A stretch of 64,000 nt of DNA from Adiantum capillus-veneris. Lineage: Eukaryota > Streptophyta > Polypodiopsida > Polypodiales > Pteridaceae. Position 1 is the first letter of the stretch; every line of letters begins with the position of its first letter. Shown here in pieces: positions 1 through 10,867 of the stretch. A model generated the notes under the pieces. It saw nothing but the letters and a program-made list of their open reading frames with translations, searched no databases and was not told the DNA's origin. The stretch spans positions 124,778,391 to 124,842,390 of the forward strand of contig CM043947.1 in the NCBI GenBank assembly GCA_014529385.2, in the 5' to 3' direction. Both the position numbers and the translations under genes were made by a program.

Positions 1-637
1 TTGCATCATACCACCACAGTACCTTGATCGGTTAAGAGAAGATTGGCATGGTTTTAAGCAAAATGGATCTTGTGTTGTGGAGGGGGGTCTAGATATGATA
101 GGGGAATCATTTCTCTCAAAAAACATGGAAAAAAATTATGAAAAAGGCTTGATTCTTCTTCATTTTCTATATGAGCCAAGAGAAAAATGGCCCACACCAC
201 ATGGTCCCTTGCTTGGACTCCTTCATTATACCTAACATGGGCTTGACACCCTAAAATGCCTCAAAGGCCCATGATGTCACCAAGCATCTTATTTTTACAC
301 AAGGCAATTTCAAAAAAGGAAATCGTGGGATGGTGGATCTTGCCACTTTGACCTAGTTAGTTCACTCTTCCCATAAGTGAAAATAACTCCCATTACCTTT
401 ACCATGGAGTTCACTGATGCATGGAACTCTTTTCCATGTGAAGCGCACGCATGTAGAAAAACCAAATAATGACTAGGGAGCATCTCCTATCGCATACTCC
501 CGACTAGTTACAATTTTCCACTCTCATTGGCATCCCGTATAGTGCAACATTCTTTTGAGATGCAATAGGGATTTTATTTTCTCTCTTAGCTATGTACAAA
601 ACATGGATTTTGGAGGGGTCGTGAAAAGCATGCATCA
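1..637 (-). repeat. Partial left (3') LTR of the outer element
   Basis: This is the end of a roughly 2.4-kb LTR whose other copy lies at 21669-32965. Both copies end in GCATGCATCA, here at 628-637 and at 32956-32965. In element sense this is the downstream LTR, and the polypurine tract follows immediately at its right edge. Confidence 0.85.
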
Positions 638-1821
638 TATAGCCCTCCCCTAAAGCTAGAGGTATTTATGCCTCTAGCTTAGTAGGAACAAGGCTCCTCT
701 CCATGAGTCCTTGTCTATTCTTCAATGCTTTAATCTTGCTCTAGGAAATGAGCCACTCAAAGTGTTGTTGCCATCTTTTTTCCTTGCTAGGCTCACATGC
801 AGATGACACATTGGCTTGCTGTAGAAAACCGATGGGTTGGTTGTAAAAAACATTGAATCCTTCTCCTACAAATCATATGAGTGAGAGAGAAAAGCCCAAA
901 TAATTGAACACAACTAGTAGCAACCAAGGTTACCATGCATCTAGACGTTGACAAAGAGGAGGCTGGATAATTCTCATCATGTTATCAATGTGTTGACAAT
1001 CAAACATACTCCTAAAATATCTCAATAGAATAGGGGCATCACCCATCCGTGAATCTAAATCACCACACAAATGACTCTTAACCTGCTTCTCAACCTTTGG
1101 AACACTATCCAGCTCCAATTCTCCAACCACACTTACTTGTTCGTTACTGGCCTTCGGTAAAACATTCCTCATGCAAGGTGCCTTTAGCTTGCTACATTGC
1201 TCTTGATCTATGTTGGTGTAGAGGCCTTGTCTTCAAAGCCCTAGCCCTTGCTTGGTATGTATTTATTATTTTGCAAATCCATGCTAAACAACTCCTCTTC
1301 CTTCTCTCTTGTATCTTCCATACTATTTGCATGCCTTTTACTCTGGCGGCGAGGCTTGAGCACAGCCTTACATTTTTTCAATATTACCACCCAGTACTAT
1401 CGATTTGTCACTTTACAGCCTACCTTGCTCAAGATTAGAGATTTACTATCATCTACAACCAAACCATCTTGACTTACCTTGTCCACAAAGGCGGCATCTC
1501 TTGATGCTTCAACTTCCTTCTCAGTTGCTACACACTCTTGGACTGTATCTTCCTTTGATTCTCTTTCTTCTAACCATGAAGTGGATGAGGCCTCCTCTTG
1601 TTTGTCATCTTTCTTGGAGAGACCTCCCTCACCTGCTACTCCCAAGCTATTGAAAGCCACAATTGCTTTAGTGCTTGATGCTACTTCTGCTTCAGGTTCT
1701 ACCTTCTTAGCTAGAATATATTGAGTTGTGGTGTATGGTAGGCCAAATATCTGTCCTTGTGACCAAAAAAATTGAGAGGACTGCAAGTCTCATTTTCTTG
1801 ATTGCACTTAGTACTAGGGTA
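638..1821 (-). other. 3' internal region of the outer element, no recognisable protein
   Basis: Read on the minus strand, the first bases next to the LTR give a purine-rich tract (AGGGGAGGG, about 641-651), the expected second-strand primer. Short open stretches at 930-1172 and 1397-1786 carry acidic, Ser/Glu-rich peptides. They have no retroelement motif, so I do not call them genes. No polymerase or integrase remnant is visible. Confidence 0.55.
655..678. repeat. Inverted repeat beside the polypurine tract
   Basis: The arms GCTAGAGG and CCTCTAGC flank an 8-nt centre and begin 18 nt from the LTR edge. An almost identical hairpin lies 17 nt from the LTR edge of a different element at 9607-9630, although the two LTRs do not resemble each other. 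The function is unknown; its position suggests a role near plus-strand priming or RNA 3' end formation. Confidence 0.6.
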
Positions 1822-2136
1822 TTACTCATCAGGTGTCAGCCTTCCTTGAGCTTGAGCTATCGGAAGGATCCTTCCTTGTTCTTCCAAGTGGGTTGTCAAG
1901 CTTGCAAGTTGATCCACAATATTCCTCAAGGTATGATGATTTTTAGATGTTCTGTTGCACCTGTGATTTAGATGCAAACTCTCCAAGGTACTAACAACAC
2001 AACCTTGCTCAACTTTTTTGCTTGATGGTGTGACCAAAAGTTGTCTCTTTTCCTCCATCCTTTGAGCTACTCTCAGTGCCTCTTCGAATGTGCTAGGAAA
2101 CTTACCACCTACTTTAGTTTGGAAGGTAGGGTGCAA
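1822..2136 (-). pseudogene. gag: C-terminal half of the outer element's gag
   Basis: This open stretch continues the gag broken by the copia insertion at 2146/20241. Its start (KVGGKFPSTFEEALRVAQ) aligns with the region of the inner element's gag reading KVKGSFPATYELGVEVARL at about 12290-12340. In both elements this segment follows a Phe-Leu-Lys-Lys/Arg motif, which here is on the far side of the insertion near 20250. A Gln-rich tail follows and ends at TGA 1822. No CCHC knuckle is present in this gag. The reading frame is open but cannot be expressed as a whole because 18 kb of foreign DNA separates the halves. Confidence 0.75.
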
Positions 2137-2146
2137 ACCATCGAGG

Positions 2147-2372
2147 TGTTACCATATACACGTGGTAGTGATGTGTGTGAACACACTAGGATCGTTGGAG
2201 CATTTTTTCCCTCTTTAGAAGGTTTTTCCCCCCGTGCACTATATATATGCCCATCGCTCTATGGCTATCTATCTTTCCATTGCACATTAAGTAACACACC
2301 TCTATTGTGTGCCTTGAGCTTCCTTTATCTTCTCCAAGCTGTGTGCATTTCCCTGTAACCCTAATTCCAACA
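2147..2372 (+). repeat. 5' LTR of the copia element
   Basis: It is 226 bp, begins TG and ends CA, and pairs with 20014-20240. A TA-rich TATATATA stretch at about 2240-2248 could be its core promoter. Confidence 0.92.
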
Positions 2373-2374
2373 AT

Positions 2375-2386
2375 TGGTATCAGAGC
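2375..2386 (+). promoter_or_regulatory. Primer-binding site, initiator tRNA-Met
   Basis: TGGTATCAGAGC lies 2 nt after the LTR end. It is complementary to the 3' end of plant initiator tRNA-Met, the usual minus-strand primer of copia elements. Confidence 0.9.
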
Positions 2387-3903
2387 AGGTCACGTCCTCC
2401 CGGGCTTAGTCACTAGCGTTGCCAGAACACCCCTGCTCATTTTCTCAGATTTCAAAGAGCTTTGGTGAGCTTAGTAGGTCGACAAAATTTTTGGGAAAGC
2501 TCGTAGAGAAGGTTTGCTCAAAATTTCATTTCATCCTCGGTTTCCACTACAACCAAGCGTGCATAGGTAATTTTGTCATTTTGTGCAAAAATCTTGTAAG
2601 TGCCAATTACTACATAACAGGTCGCATATAGTCTACTGCGGGTTGTGCTATATAGCACGTTGGTGCAGCCAAAGTTGGTCCGAGCTAGGCGATGGTCTAT
2701 GCCAAGCAAAGGCAGCAGGCAAGTGCAGTGCAGAAGGCTAGGGTAGGTGCCAAGGCCCTAGGCAGCCAAAGGATAGCGGGAATGTATGCTTAAAGCGGCT
2801 TTTTAGGCCATAAGTGCTGCGAAATGGTCCAGATGGGATAGCAGATGAAGATGCCTGAAATGCCAAGTTGAGGCTCTGGAATGTAGTGTTCAGTGTGCTC
2901 TAGAAGCTAGTCCGAACCACTCGTCAAAACGGAGCCCGGATGTGAAAGATATGCCAGTTTGCAGGCGAAGGTGGTTGCAGATTCTTGACGGGATGGACAC
3001 ATGTGGCTAGGCCAGAGAAGTGGATGTGAAGTGATAGGGCTGAAGTGCGCAATTTATGGAGCCTGTCGGTATTTTTTGATTGATGATCGGAATCACGGTG
3101 TGCAAGTTATGGCCGTTAGAAGATTTTCCGAGGGCCGGGTCGAAGCCCACCTGACCTGATTGAAGGATGTGTCATCTGGTAGTTTTGCGGCCTCGCCAAG
3201 GTTCTCGGTGATGGTGTGCACTATGTGGAGTTAGTCCAATCGACCGCATGTGGTTCCGAGCCTCGAGCACCGAGTTACGGTATGGCCAAGCCTGAGGAGT
3301 TGAGAGTGAAGCATTTGCAGATGATTTTTAAAAGTATTTTATGGCCTCGAATAGCGGGCTCAAAGAAGTCAAAAGTCGAGGGAAATTGCATAGAGCGGAG
3401 CTAGGGATAGGGGCTTGGGACATGGCTTTACAGCTCTGGAATGGGGTGTATGAGCAGAGAATGGGAGTGGGGCCAAGTTGGCACCCCAAGAGGGGGTCTC
3501 TCTCTCATAAAGAGGTTTTTTAAGAAAAACCTTGGAAGGCTAAGGAAGTGGAGCGCGCCACGTGGCCTGGTAGGTTAACCCACATGCGGTGTCAAGGCAG
3601 GAGAATTTGGACTATATCACCTGGGCCGTAAGCCCTCAAATGAGCACACAAGGGAAGAGAGAGGGGAGCTCTCCCTCCCATTGGCTATGGCGGGCCCTTG
3701 CGGGCACAGCAGTGGTGGCGGCGGTTCTGCGTGTTGCATGATGCGGCCAATGGGTGCACCCGTGGTGATTTTGGCCAATGGCGAGGCGGCGTGGTGGCGC
3801 ACGCCTGCATGAGTTTGGTGGCGCTGGTGATGACATGGCAGGCTCGACTAAGGGCAGTTCCCGTGGGCCGTGGGCCCTATTTTTTGAAGGAAAGAGGGAG
3901 GAG

Positions 3904-3925
3904 GCATTAGCGACTTTGCTAATGC
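3904..3925. repeat. Inverted repeat in the LTR, first copy
   Basis: GCATTAGC and GCTAATGC flank a 6-nt loop and are followed by a C-run. Related copies sit at 4271-4292, 17377-17398 and 17742-17763, that is twice in each LTR about 365 bp apart. The core AGCGACATCGCT is itself palindromic in three of the four copies. Confidence 0.7.
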
Positions 3926-4421
3926 CCCCCCTCCCCGGTGTATAGCTAAGGGAGCAGTCCCGTCAAGGTGAAAAGAGGGCCAGAGCAGACGGTGGTCTAG
4001 AGTCTAGGGGAGGGGTTCCCGTGGACAGAGAGCATAGAGAGAAGGAGGTAGAGCCCGAGGGCGGCCAGGTGGGCAAAGAAAAGAGCAAGGGCCAGCAGGA
4101 GGCAAGCTAAAGCAAAGGCAAAGTGGAGGTTGGACCAAATGAGGAGAGAGAAAATAGAGGGAGAGAAGGCACGTGTGAGGGTGAGCCAAGGAGGCAGTAC
4201 AAAGTTGAGTTAGTCCCAAAGGGGTTAAAAAATGAAGAAGATATAAAATAAAAATAAAAATGCGTAGGGGGCAATAGCGACATCGCTAATGCCCCCCCAA
4301 GTGCAAAGAGAGAAGAAGAAAGCAGATGGAGCATGGCGGTGCGCCCCTTCCCAAAAGATACCAAAAATGGGTGCCAGATGGACCAATTAAAGTGTAAATC
4401 CCCAAATTGAAGACGCCCCCC

Positions 4422-4428
4422 TATAAAA
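4422..4428 (+). promoter_or_regulatory. TATA box of the level 2 LTR
   Basis: TATAAAA sits in the sequence CCTATAAAAGG, which is conserved in the other LTR at 17893-17899. It lies in the last quarter of the LTR, as expected for a U3/R border. No transcript start can be seen directly. Confidence 0.55.
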
Positions 4429-4967
4429 GGCAAAAATGGATCAAATTAATGGCTTTTTTCCTGGCCTTTTGGGTGCCAATTTGAAGCCTACAAAGTGGAG
4501 TTCTCTAGAAAACTAGCCCCTTTATAACCTTTGCTTGAAAATAGCCATGGTGATTGCAGTGCAAGCCTGTGTATATGTTTTTTGAAGTGCAAACAAGCCA
4601 CAGTTGCCTCCCTTGCTGTTGTTTCCCCTTACCCCCTTCTCTTTCTGCTGCTTTCATGGTTCTCCTCGGTGACGACTGTGTGGAAGCGTGTTCCCCCCCC
4701 GGACAGACGGTGTTTGAGTGAGAGAGTGAGATTGAGTGATTGTGTGTGTGTGTGAGGGTGGAGATATGGAGTGGTAGTAGGTGTACCTTGTGTGGTGGTT
4801 GGTGGAGTGTGTGAGCAATAGAAACTGAGCACACGGTGGTCTGCTAGTGTAAAGTGTTTCTTTGAAGGTGTTTTCTGAGAGGATAGGGGTGCTGTGAATA
4901 CCGTGAGCTATAGAGAGGCTCTTGTGTTTGTGCTAGGCGTGTTTCCCCATTCCCCCTCTCCATCTTC

Positions 4968-4984
4968 TGGTGCCCCCACTGAGG
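4968..4984 (+). promoter_or_regulatory. Primer-binding site of the level 2 element, primer tRNA not identified
   Basis: TGGTGCCCCCACTGAGG begins 5 nt after the LTR. The same 17-mer, with one variable base, follows the LTR of the inner element (14082-14098, minus) and, with a mutated first base, of the outer element (21646-21662, minus). It begins with the TGG expected of any tRNA primer site, but I cannot match it to a plant tRNA from memory. Confidence 0.75.
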
Positions 4985-5067
4985 AGTATGCTGATGCTTC
5001 TAGTTGAAGTCGAAGCGGCGATTTTGGTGATGCCAAAGGTGCGGCCTTTGAAGAGCAGGTTCTGCTA

Positions 5068-5904
5068 GTGATGGCTTGGGCAGGATTTCCCATTTTCACT
5101 GGGGTTGAAGATGCGAAAACTTGGATCCAAGACTATGGGTTGTTCGTGTTGGAAAGCGGTCTATCGAGAGAAGATGGTGCGGTACATGTGTTCCCGCTCC
5201 TGGTTCGTGGTAAAGCGAGGCTATGGTTTGATGGCCTAGGTGAAGAAGAAAAGGCAGATTGTGAAGCTATGGAGGCAGCTTTTTGAAGCAAATTTGTTGT
5301 GGATGTGCAGCTAGATGAAGTAAAGCGGAAGCTAGACAGTTTGAAGCAAAGCTTGGAGGGAGATTTTCAAGCATTTGAGTGGGAGTTCAAAGCCCTTTGG
5401 GGGAAGTTAATCAAGGTAACTGCTGCAGAGAATGCCAATTTTGTGAAATTGTGTAAATTCATGGATTGCCTGCATGAGGAGGTACGAGATAAGGTGGAGA
5501 TAGATGGACCAAGGTCATATGAAGAGGCGGTAGCTCTAGCGAGAGGGCGAACTAAGAATATTTTGAAGAAGCATGAGGCTAGGTAGGGTTTGCAAAATGC
5601 AGTGATGCCAAAGCAATGTAAGGAGGTGGTAGCCGAGCTGCAGGTGGTGCAAAGAGAAGAGCAGGTGCAAGAAGAACCAAGGGTTCTTTGGCTACAGAGA
5701 GACAAGATGGTTCCTATGCCAAAGATGCCGGCTAGAGCAGTTCCAATGGTGGAGGATCTGCATGTTGTTCTAGAGTGGACAAAGAGTGTGATGCCGAGTT
5801 CGAGTGTGGCTGTTAAAGCTCTATTGAAGTGCGGTAAAGAGCAAGGAGTGCAATTTGCAGACGAGATTGAAGCGGTGGAAGCTAGAGAAGATTCACGAGC
5901 TTGA
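5068..5904 (+). pseudogene. gag: Gag-like protein of the level 2 element, two in-frame stops
   Basis: A single frame runs through TGA at 5284 and TAG at 5584. The first part (FPIFTGVEDAKTWIQDY, then VFPLLVRGKARLWFDGL) has the retrotransposon-gag pattern of a folded helical domain with a central Lys-Ala-x-x-Trp. It resembles FPLLMKGSESKAWYLGL in the outer element. The second part (about 5299-5586) continues the helical gag domain with Phe-Glu-Trp-Glu-Phe and an Arg-Ser-Tyr-Glu-Glu-Ala motif. No CCHC knuckle and no protease follow. The start at 5068 lies about 84 nt after the primer site. This is the only recognisable protein of the element. Confidence 0.7.
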
Positions 5905-6702
5905 AATCAAAGAGGAGACTGGATCAGGTGATGATAGTTCTATAGACGCAGATACAAGTTGGGAGACGGAGTCATCTAGATCCAGGTATGATGAGTTCGA
6001 CCTCTTGCATGTGAGTGGAGAGGCAGTGAATATGTGCGAGGAGCAGCATGAAGTGCAAGCCAAGGTGCATAATGAAGACCAAGTGGAGCAGACTTGCCCT
6101 ACAGGTGGTGAAGAGCGCTGATGTGCAGTACCATGCTAATGGCCATGTTGATGAAGATAGCAGTAGAGTATGCCATGGTGGTGCAACAGGTGCAAAGTTT
6201 ATCCAAAAGGGATAGAGCAGTTGTACCTATGGAAGAGGATGAGGAGGATGTGATCGAGAACGAGTTTCTCTCTTCCTTGGTAGAGCTTGAGGATGCAGTA
6301 GTAGAAGAGCAGGTAATTGATGCAGACAAGCAAGCGATGCTTCTTGACCTTGAAGTGCCAGTTGACGAGGAGGAGCTCGACGATGCTGGAATTGAGTTCA
6401 TGGCAGGTGAGAAGGGTGCAACAGAGTCAAAGTTGGAGGTGCTTCCTATGAAGTTGGTGCCCTCTATGACACATGATGTGGATTCCAAGGTGGTGTCCAA
6501 GCTTTCTAAGGAGATTTGTGAGTGGCGGTTGAAGGGGATGCTAAGGAAAGTAGCTGTGCAGTGTGCTGTTGAGCAGGTGCAGGATTTGCTAGATGAGGAT
6601 CTAGCTTTACATGGATGGGAGGGCGGGTCAGATATGTTAGGTCTACTTGGTGCGAGTGATGGGTCAGGTAAGTCACAAATGTTGATTAGACAGGATGGTT
6701 AG
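5855..6702 (+). pseudogene. Acidic C-terminal reading frames of the level 2 element
   Basis: Two overlapping open stretches, 5855-6121 and 6121-6702, lie in different frames and probably descend from one frame continuing the gag. The 193-residue part is rich in Glu, Asp and Val, with repeated Val-Glu-Glu and Leu-Glu motifs and alternating hydrophobic residues suggestive of helices. I recognise no enzymatic motif. They occupy the place where protease and pol would be in an autonomous element, so they may be gag tail or degenerate filler. Confidence 0.4.
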
Positions 6703-7085
6703 CACAAAAGTGCTCTATTTAGCGTTTTTGGAGGAGTTTTGTTGCGAGTGGGCAGTTTGCCAAGAAGTGCTTGGAGTGGTGGAAGAATGTTGATGGCAGT
6801 TTGGATATGCAGTTGGATATGTGCCTTGGTGTGGCACTATGCAAGGGTGTTGCAAGTGGATGGAAGAGACCAATGCAAGGTGTTTGACCCTGGTGGGTGA
6901 TTACAGGTAAAGCACGGGGTTGGCAACCTGCATGAGCAAAGGTGGCGGGTAGCAGATGTCAGTTTTGCCAACATGTTAGGTGTTTTTTGCAACGTACAGA
7001 GAGTCTGTTTTTGGTGTGCAGATTTTTAGTGCAATAAGGCCATGTGTGGTTGAACATAAATGTTCAACGAGGGGGTGGGCAATGA
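6703..7085 (+). other. 3' untranslated region and polypurine tract of the level 2 element
   Basis: No open frame of note is present. A purine tract, GAGGGGGTGGG at about 7069-7079, lies six bases before the second LTR and is a suitable second-strand primer. Confidence 0.6.
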
Positions 7086-7271
7086 TGGTGCAGCCAAAGT
7101 TGGTCCGAGCTAGTGACACGAGCAAAGCGCGACACGAACCCCAACGGCCTCTAAAACGCCGGGAGCCGATGCACGCCGCAAGCCGGTCACAGTGAAGCTA
7201 ACAGGGGGGGCACCACCTAGCTTTGAGCGGCTAGGACATAGACAATGGTGATTTGAAATATCACGGACTCT

Positions 7272-7287
7272 ACACACACACACACAC

Positions 7288-7362
<75 letters not shown>
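7272..7362. repeat. (AC)n(GA)n compound microsatellite
   Basis: Eight or nine AC units are followed by about 36 GA units. The homologous site in the partner LTR (14269-14411) has a far longer AC block and a shorter, interrupted GA block. Confidence 0.95.
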
Positions 7363-7365
<3 letters not shown>

Positions 7366-7737
7366 GACAGGTGATGAAAACCCTTGGGGGTGTGAGGGAG
7401 AATTATTCTCTTGCCATATGTACAACAACCTTATTTCCAGCGAGGTGGCACATCATGGTGATAGAGAGATAGAGGGAGAGATAGTGACCCTACTTTGTAC
7501 GTTCTCTAGAGATGACTCATTGACATGAAAACTTGCTAACATGAGTGTGTGTGCATCGACCGTTGGAGTCTAGGTGTGGACATAGCTTCCTTTACATAGT
7601 AAAATTCCCAAAGCAAATCACTACGCTAAGTCCCCTCTCTTGTGATGCAAATGTTGCCAATCCTCCCACCAAAATACTACCAAGTGCTGACCTTTGATAA
7701 ACTTGCCTCCCCCCCCCGATAGTGACCTCTCAGTGCC

Positions 7738-7745
7738 TTTTTATA
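7738..7745 (-). promoter_or_regulatory. TATA box of the level 3 LTR (left copy)
   Basis: Minus-strand TATAAAAAGG is conserved in the partner LTR at 14780-14787. It lies roughly 620-680 bp from the LTR edge nearest the element's interior-distal end. Confidence 0.5.
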
Positions 7746-8472
7746 GGTGCTGACTGCTTTAGATTAGGGTAATCTGGCTTGATTAGGGTAATCTAATGAG
7801 GGGAGACAAAGCAAGACAGTGGGCCCTGGGTGGTTGACCCTTGCTTTGTCTTGGGAAATATTATAAGGAAAACCTCTAGGTGGGCCTTTGTGACCATCAC
7901 CTAGAGAGATGAGAATATACAAATTTGGGATTTTTACAAGGCTTGGTTTGAAACTGGAAAAAATGATGACAACCTACGATTTTTACTGAAGAAGCATCGT
8001 GGACGCGATGCTAGTGAATGGAAGCCTTGCTGGTGCGTCGGTGTAGCGCGTTCATCACTTCGGGATCGGCCGGGGCATGCCTTCAGCGCCTTTGCTCGTT
8101 TTGGTGTCGGTGTAGCGCGATTTGGTCGTCTTCCTTCTTTGGTAGATGCCGATGTCGTTTGGTTCTTCTTCTTCTTTTTTTTAAAATGTTGTGAGTGTGC
8201 GTATATACGTGCGTGTATATGTGTGAGTGCGTGAGTGTGAGTGTGTGTGTATGTATGTAAGTGCGTGGGAACGAGGGAGTTTATATATAAATATATATAA
8301 ACATATTTTCTCTTTTTCTTTTTGCTTACTGCAGAAGTGGCAAGAGCGGGAGAGTGGGAATGAGAGAGAGAGAGAGGGTGTGCTATATGCGTTTGTGTAT
8401 ATGTGTGTGTGTATGTGTGTGTGATAGAGAGAGAGAGAGAGAGCATGGCTCGGGTCTGGCGCCTGCACAGGC

Positions 8473-8475
<3 letters not shown>

Positions 8476-8559
<84 letters not shown>
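8476..8559. repeat. (GA)n microsatellite
   Basis: About 42 GA units sit within the left LTR; the partner tract is at 15476-15567. Long Ser-Leu and Arg-Glu open frames here are translations of this repeat and not genes. Confidence 0.95.
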
Positions 8560-8562
<3 letters not shown>

Positions 8563-8939
8563 GAGAATGGCGGGCTGCCTATGGGATGAGGGCAACATAG
8601 TGCGAGCGAGAGAGAGGGCGAGGTGAGTGGCGAGGGAGGGAGAGGGAGATAGGGTGTGTGTGTGTGGCGTGTTTTCAATGCGCCCACATGGGCTGGGTCC
8701 GGGAGCGAGAGAGAGAGAGAGCATGGAGGTGTGGCCTGTATCTGACAGAGGGCGCAAAAAGGGGGGGAGGGGGTATAGTCAACGGAAAGGGGGGGGGGGG
8801 TTGGTGTTATATATAGAGAGAGAGAGGGTGTCCTTATGGTGGGTTCCCACCGTGGGGGGGGAAGAGAGTGAGAGAGAGTGTGTGAGTGGAGGGGAATAGG
8901 GGGGGTGAAAAAATAAGGAAAGGGTGGATGTGTAGGGAA

Positions 8940-9039
<100 letters not shown>

Positions 9040-9606
9040 CTCTCCTATTGCTTGTGGGGCCACTCTCTCAAAGGGAGAGAGTGAGAGCTAATGGGAGGGG
9101 AAAGATAGGGGGGGGTGTTAGGCTGGTGGTCCGCCTGGGTTGGGAAGAAAAAAGGGGGGGGTATGAGGCCAAAGGGGTGTGGACGAGGGGAGGTTGGGGT
9201 ATAATATGGCGGCCCGCTAGGGCGGGGATATGGACGAGAAAAGAGAGAGAGAAGAGAATATTTGAAAGAGAGAGAGAGGGAATATACAAAATGCATGGCG
9301 GCCCGCCATGTGGTATCCCGTCCTATGCGCCCACTAGGCCAGGGGCAGTGGCAGAGTAAGTGAGAGAGAGAGAGAGTTGGTGGAGCCGAGCAGTAGGAGA
9401 GAGAGGCTCTGTCTTCTGGCGATAATGGAGAGGTGTGGCCAAATTGGTGGTGCCCCGCTAGTGGTTAAGCCTAGAGGGCGGTGAATGGTAAAGAACTTTC
9501 CCTTTTTTGTTTTTTTTTTTCCTTTGGTAATATGATCTCCCCTTGTTGGGGTATGGTTCTTGCAGTCGCGGTTTCGAAAACTGGCCATCATTAGCCCTCC
9601 TGTTTG

Positions 9607-9630
9607 GCTAGAGGCATTCATGCTTCTAGC
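9607..9630. repeat. Inverted repeat beside the polypurine tract
   Basis: Arms GCTAGAGGCA and TGCTTCTAGC with a 4-nt loop start 17 nt from the LTR edge. They are separated from it by the minus-strand purine tract AGGAGGGC. It is the counterpart of 655-678 in the outer element. Confidence 0.6.
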
Positions 9631-10066
9631 CCTACCTGTGATTCTTTAGTTGTGGAGTTGGAGGGTTCTCCCTCTTCTAGAATATCTAGCATGAACTCTG
9701 GATCAAACCTAAGGAAATACCTTTTGAGCCTCATCCATTGACTCTGGTCTTGTGATTTCTCCCATTTGCTTCGATTAGCTTATAGCCGCCGTTGTCATAG
9801 TGCCTTTTGACAATGAATGGTCCCTCCCATCGGGGTTGAAATTTCTTGTCCTTCTTGGTGTCAAATCTATTGTCGTATCTCAACACTAACATGCCCTTTT
9901 CCTTAAGCCCTTGATTGAAGGTGAGCCGGCGTCGCTCTGCCTGTGCTGCATAGTGATTGATTCCATCTTCCCTATCTAGTTGGAGCCTTTCCAGATCTAG
10001 GATGTGGTTGCGGAGATTTACAATTGGGCGCTATAATTGGCTATTCATGACTCGTAAGTTGGCTAT
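9618..10066 (-). pseudogene. pol: Integrase C-terminal domain, level 3 element
   Basis: Downstream of the integrase core the minus strand still reads as an integrase C-terminal domain. It has a helical stretch (LDLERLQLDREDGINHY), a basic Glu-Arg-Arg-Arg segment, then GMLVLRYDNRF and a WEGPFIV strand typical of the GPF-like fold of Ty3 integrases. In-frame TAG codons lie at 10067 and 10031. A shift near 9690 is needed to continue into the acidic tail, which ends at about 9618 close to the hairpin. Confidence 0.75.
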
Positions 10067-10471
10067 CTATACCTCAATGGGTAGAATTGCCTCCTTTCCA
10101 TAAACTAGATGGAAAGGGGTGAAACCTAATGATGTTCGGAACGTCGTTCGGTAGGCCCATAGAGCGGCCATGAGATGTTTATCCCAGTCTCCTGTGTGGT
10201 TGTTCACTCGCTTTGTGATGATTTTGCAGATCATTCCGTTAACTTTTTCTACTAGGCCATTACACTGTGGATAGTATGGTGTGGAATGTCGGCGTGTGAT
10301 GCCTAACTTTTTCATCAGTTCTCCCACCAGATCGCCTTTGAAACCTGGTCCCCTATCCGATATTATCTCAAGAGGAGTGCGAAAACGGCAACAGATGTGC
10401 TCAAATATGAACTTTGCTACCTCTTGGGCTGTGATGCGGGTGGTGGCTGTTGCTTCTACCCATCGGGTCAT
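10067..10471 (-). pseudogene. pol: Integrase catalytic core, level 3 element
   Basis: This is the DDE integrase that would insert the cDNA. The first catalytic Asp lies just upstream of this stretch in LVGVDY (about 10475). The second is in IISDRGPGF, and the Glu is in NGLVEKVN with exactly 35 residues between, the D,D35E pattern. The WAYRTTFRTSLGFTPFHLVYG segment is typical of Ty3 integrases. The catalytic residues are intact, but the frame is interrupted by TAG at about 10545 upstream and TAG at 10067 downstream. The methionine at the start is inside the domain and is not a true start. Confidence 0.9.
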
Positions 10472-10543
10472 GTAGTCTACACCAACTAGAATGTATAGTT
10501 TTCCTGATTGGGCCCTTGGTAGAGGACCGATTGCATCTATCCC

Positions 10544-10822
10544 CTACTTCTCAAATGGACCATATGAGATGATAGGAGTCTGTGGCTCATAGGTTAGTTT
10601 GCGATCACTAGCCACTTGACAGGCCTTGCATGTTTTACACCAATGATGTACATCCCTATTTAGACTAGGCCAAGAGTATCCTGCCTGTAGAATCTTCCTA
10701 CTGGTGATATCTAAAGCAAAATGACCACCACGGACGCCATCATGGAAACTTGAAATTACCTCTGTGATCTCACTGGAGGTTGGCACTCGCCTGAGAATCT
10801 GATCCTTGCCCTTACAATACAA
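10544..10822 (-). pseudogene. pol: Integrase zinc-binding (HHCC) domain, level 3 element
   Basis: The zinc-binding module reads H..GGH...KI...YSWP, then CKTCKACQ, a standard HHCC integrase N-terminus. It is in the same frame as the RNase H region upstream (separated by TAG at 10868) and as the integrase core downstream (separated by TAG at about 10545, at a position usually Trp after Phe-Glu-Lys). The run from 11881 to 10067 is therefore one decayed frame with two stops. Confidence 0.88.
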
Positions 10823-10867
10823 GTGGTCGTTTACAAGGCGGTATCCTGTAGCCTTCCTTACTAGCCA

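Larger units (their letters stand above)
2661..4962 (+). repeat. 5' LTR of the level 2 element
   Basis: It is 2302 bp and pairs with 7086-7113 plus 16414-18427. It is longer than its partner mainly because of about 250 bp (near 3647-3895) absent from the second LTR. It contains two copies of a GC-capped inverted repeat (3904-3925 and 4271-4292) and a TATA box near 4422. Confidence 0.9.

Noticed and set aside
3698-4433. Open frames of 70-109 residues in the level 2 LTR
   Set aside because: They fall in GC-rich LTR sequence, overlap on both strands, and their counterparts in the other LTR are shifted or broken.
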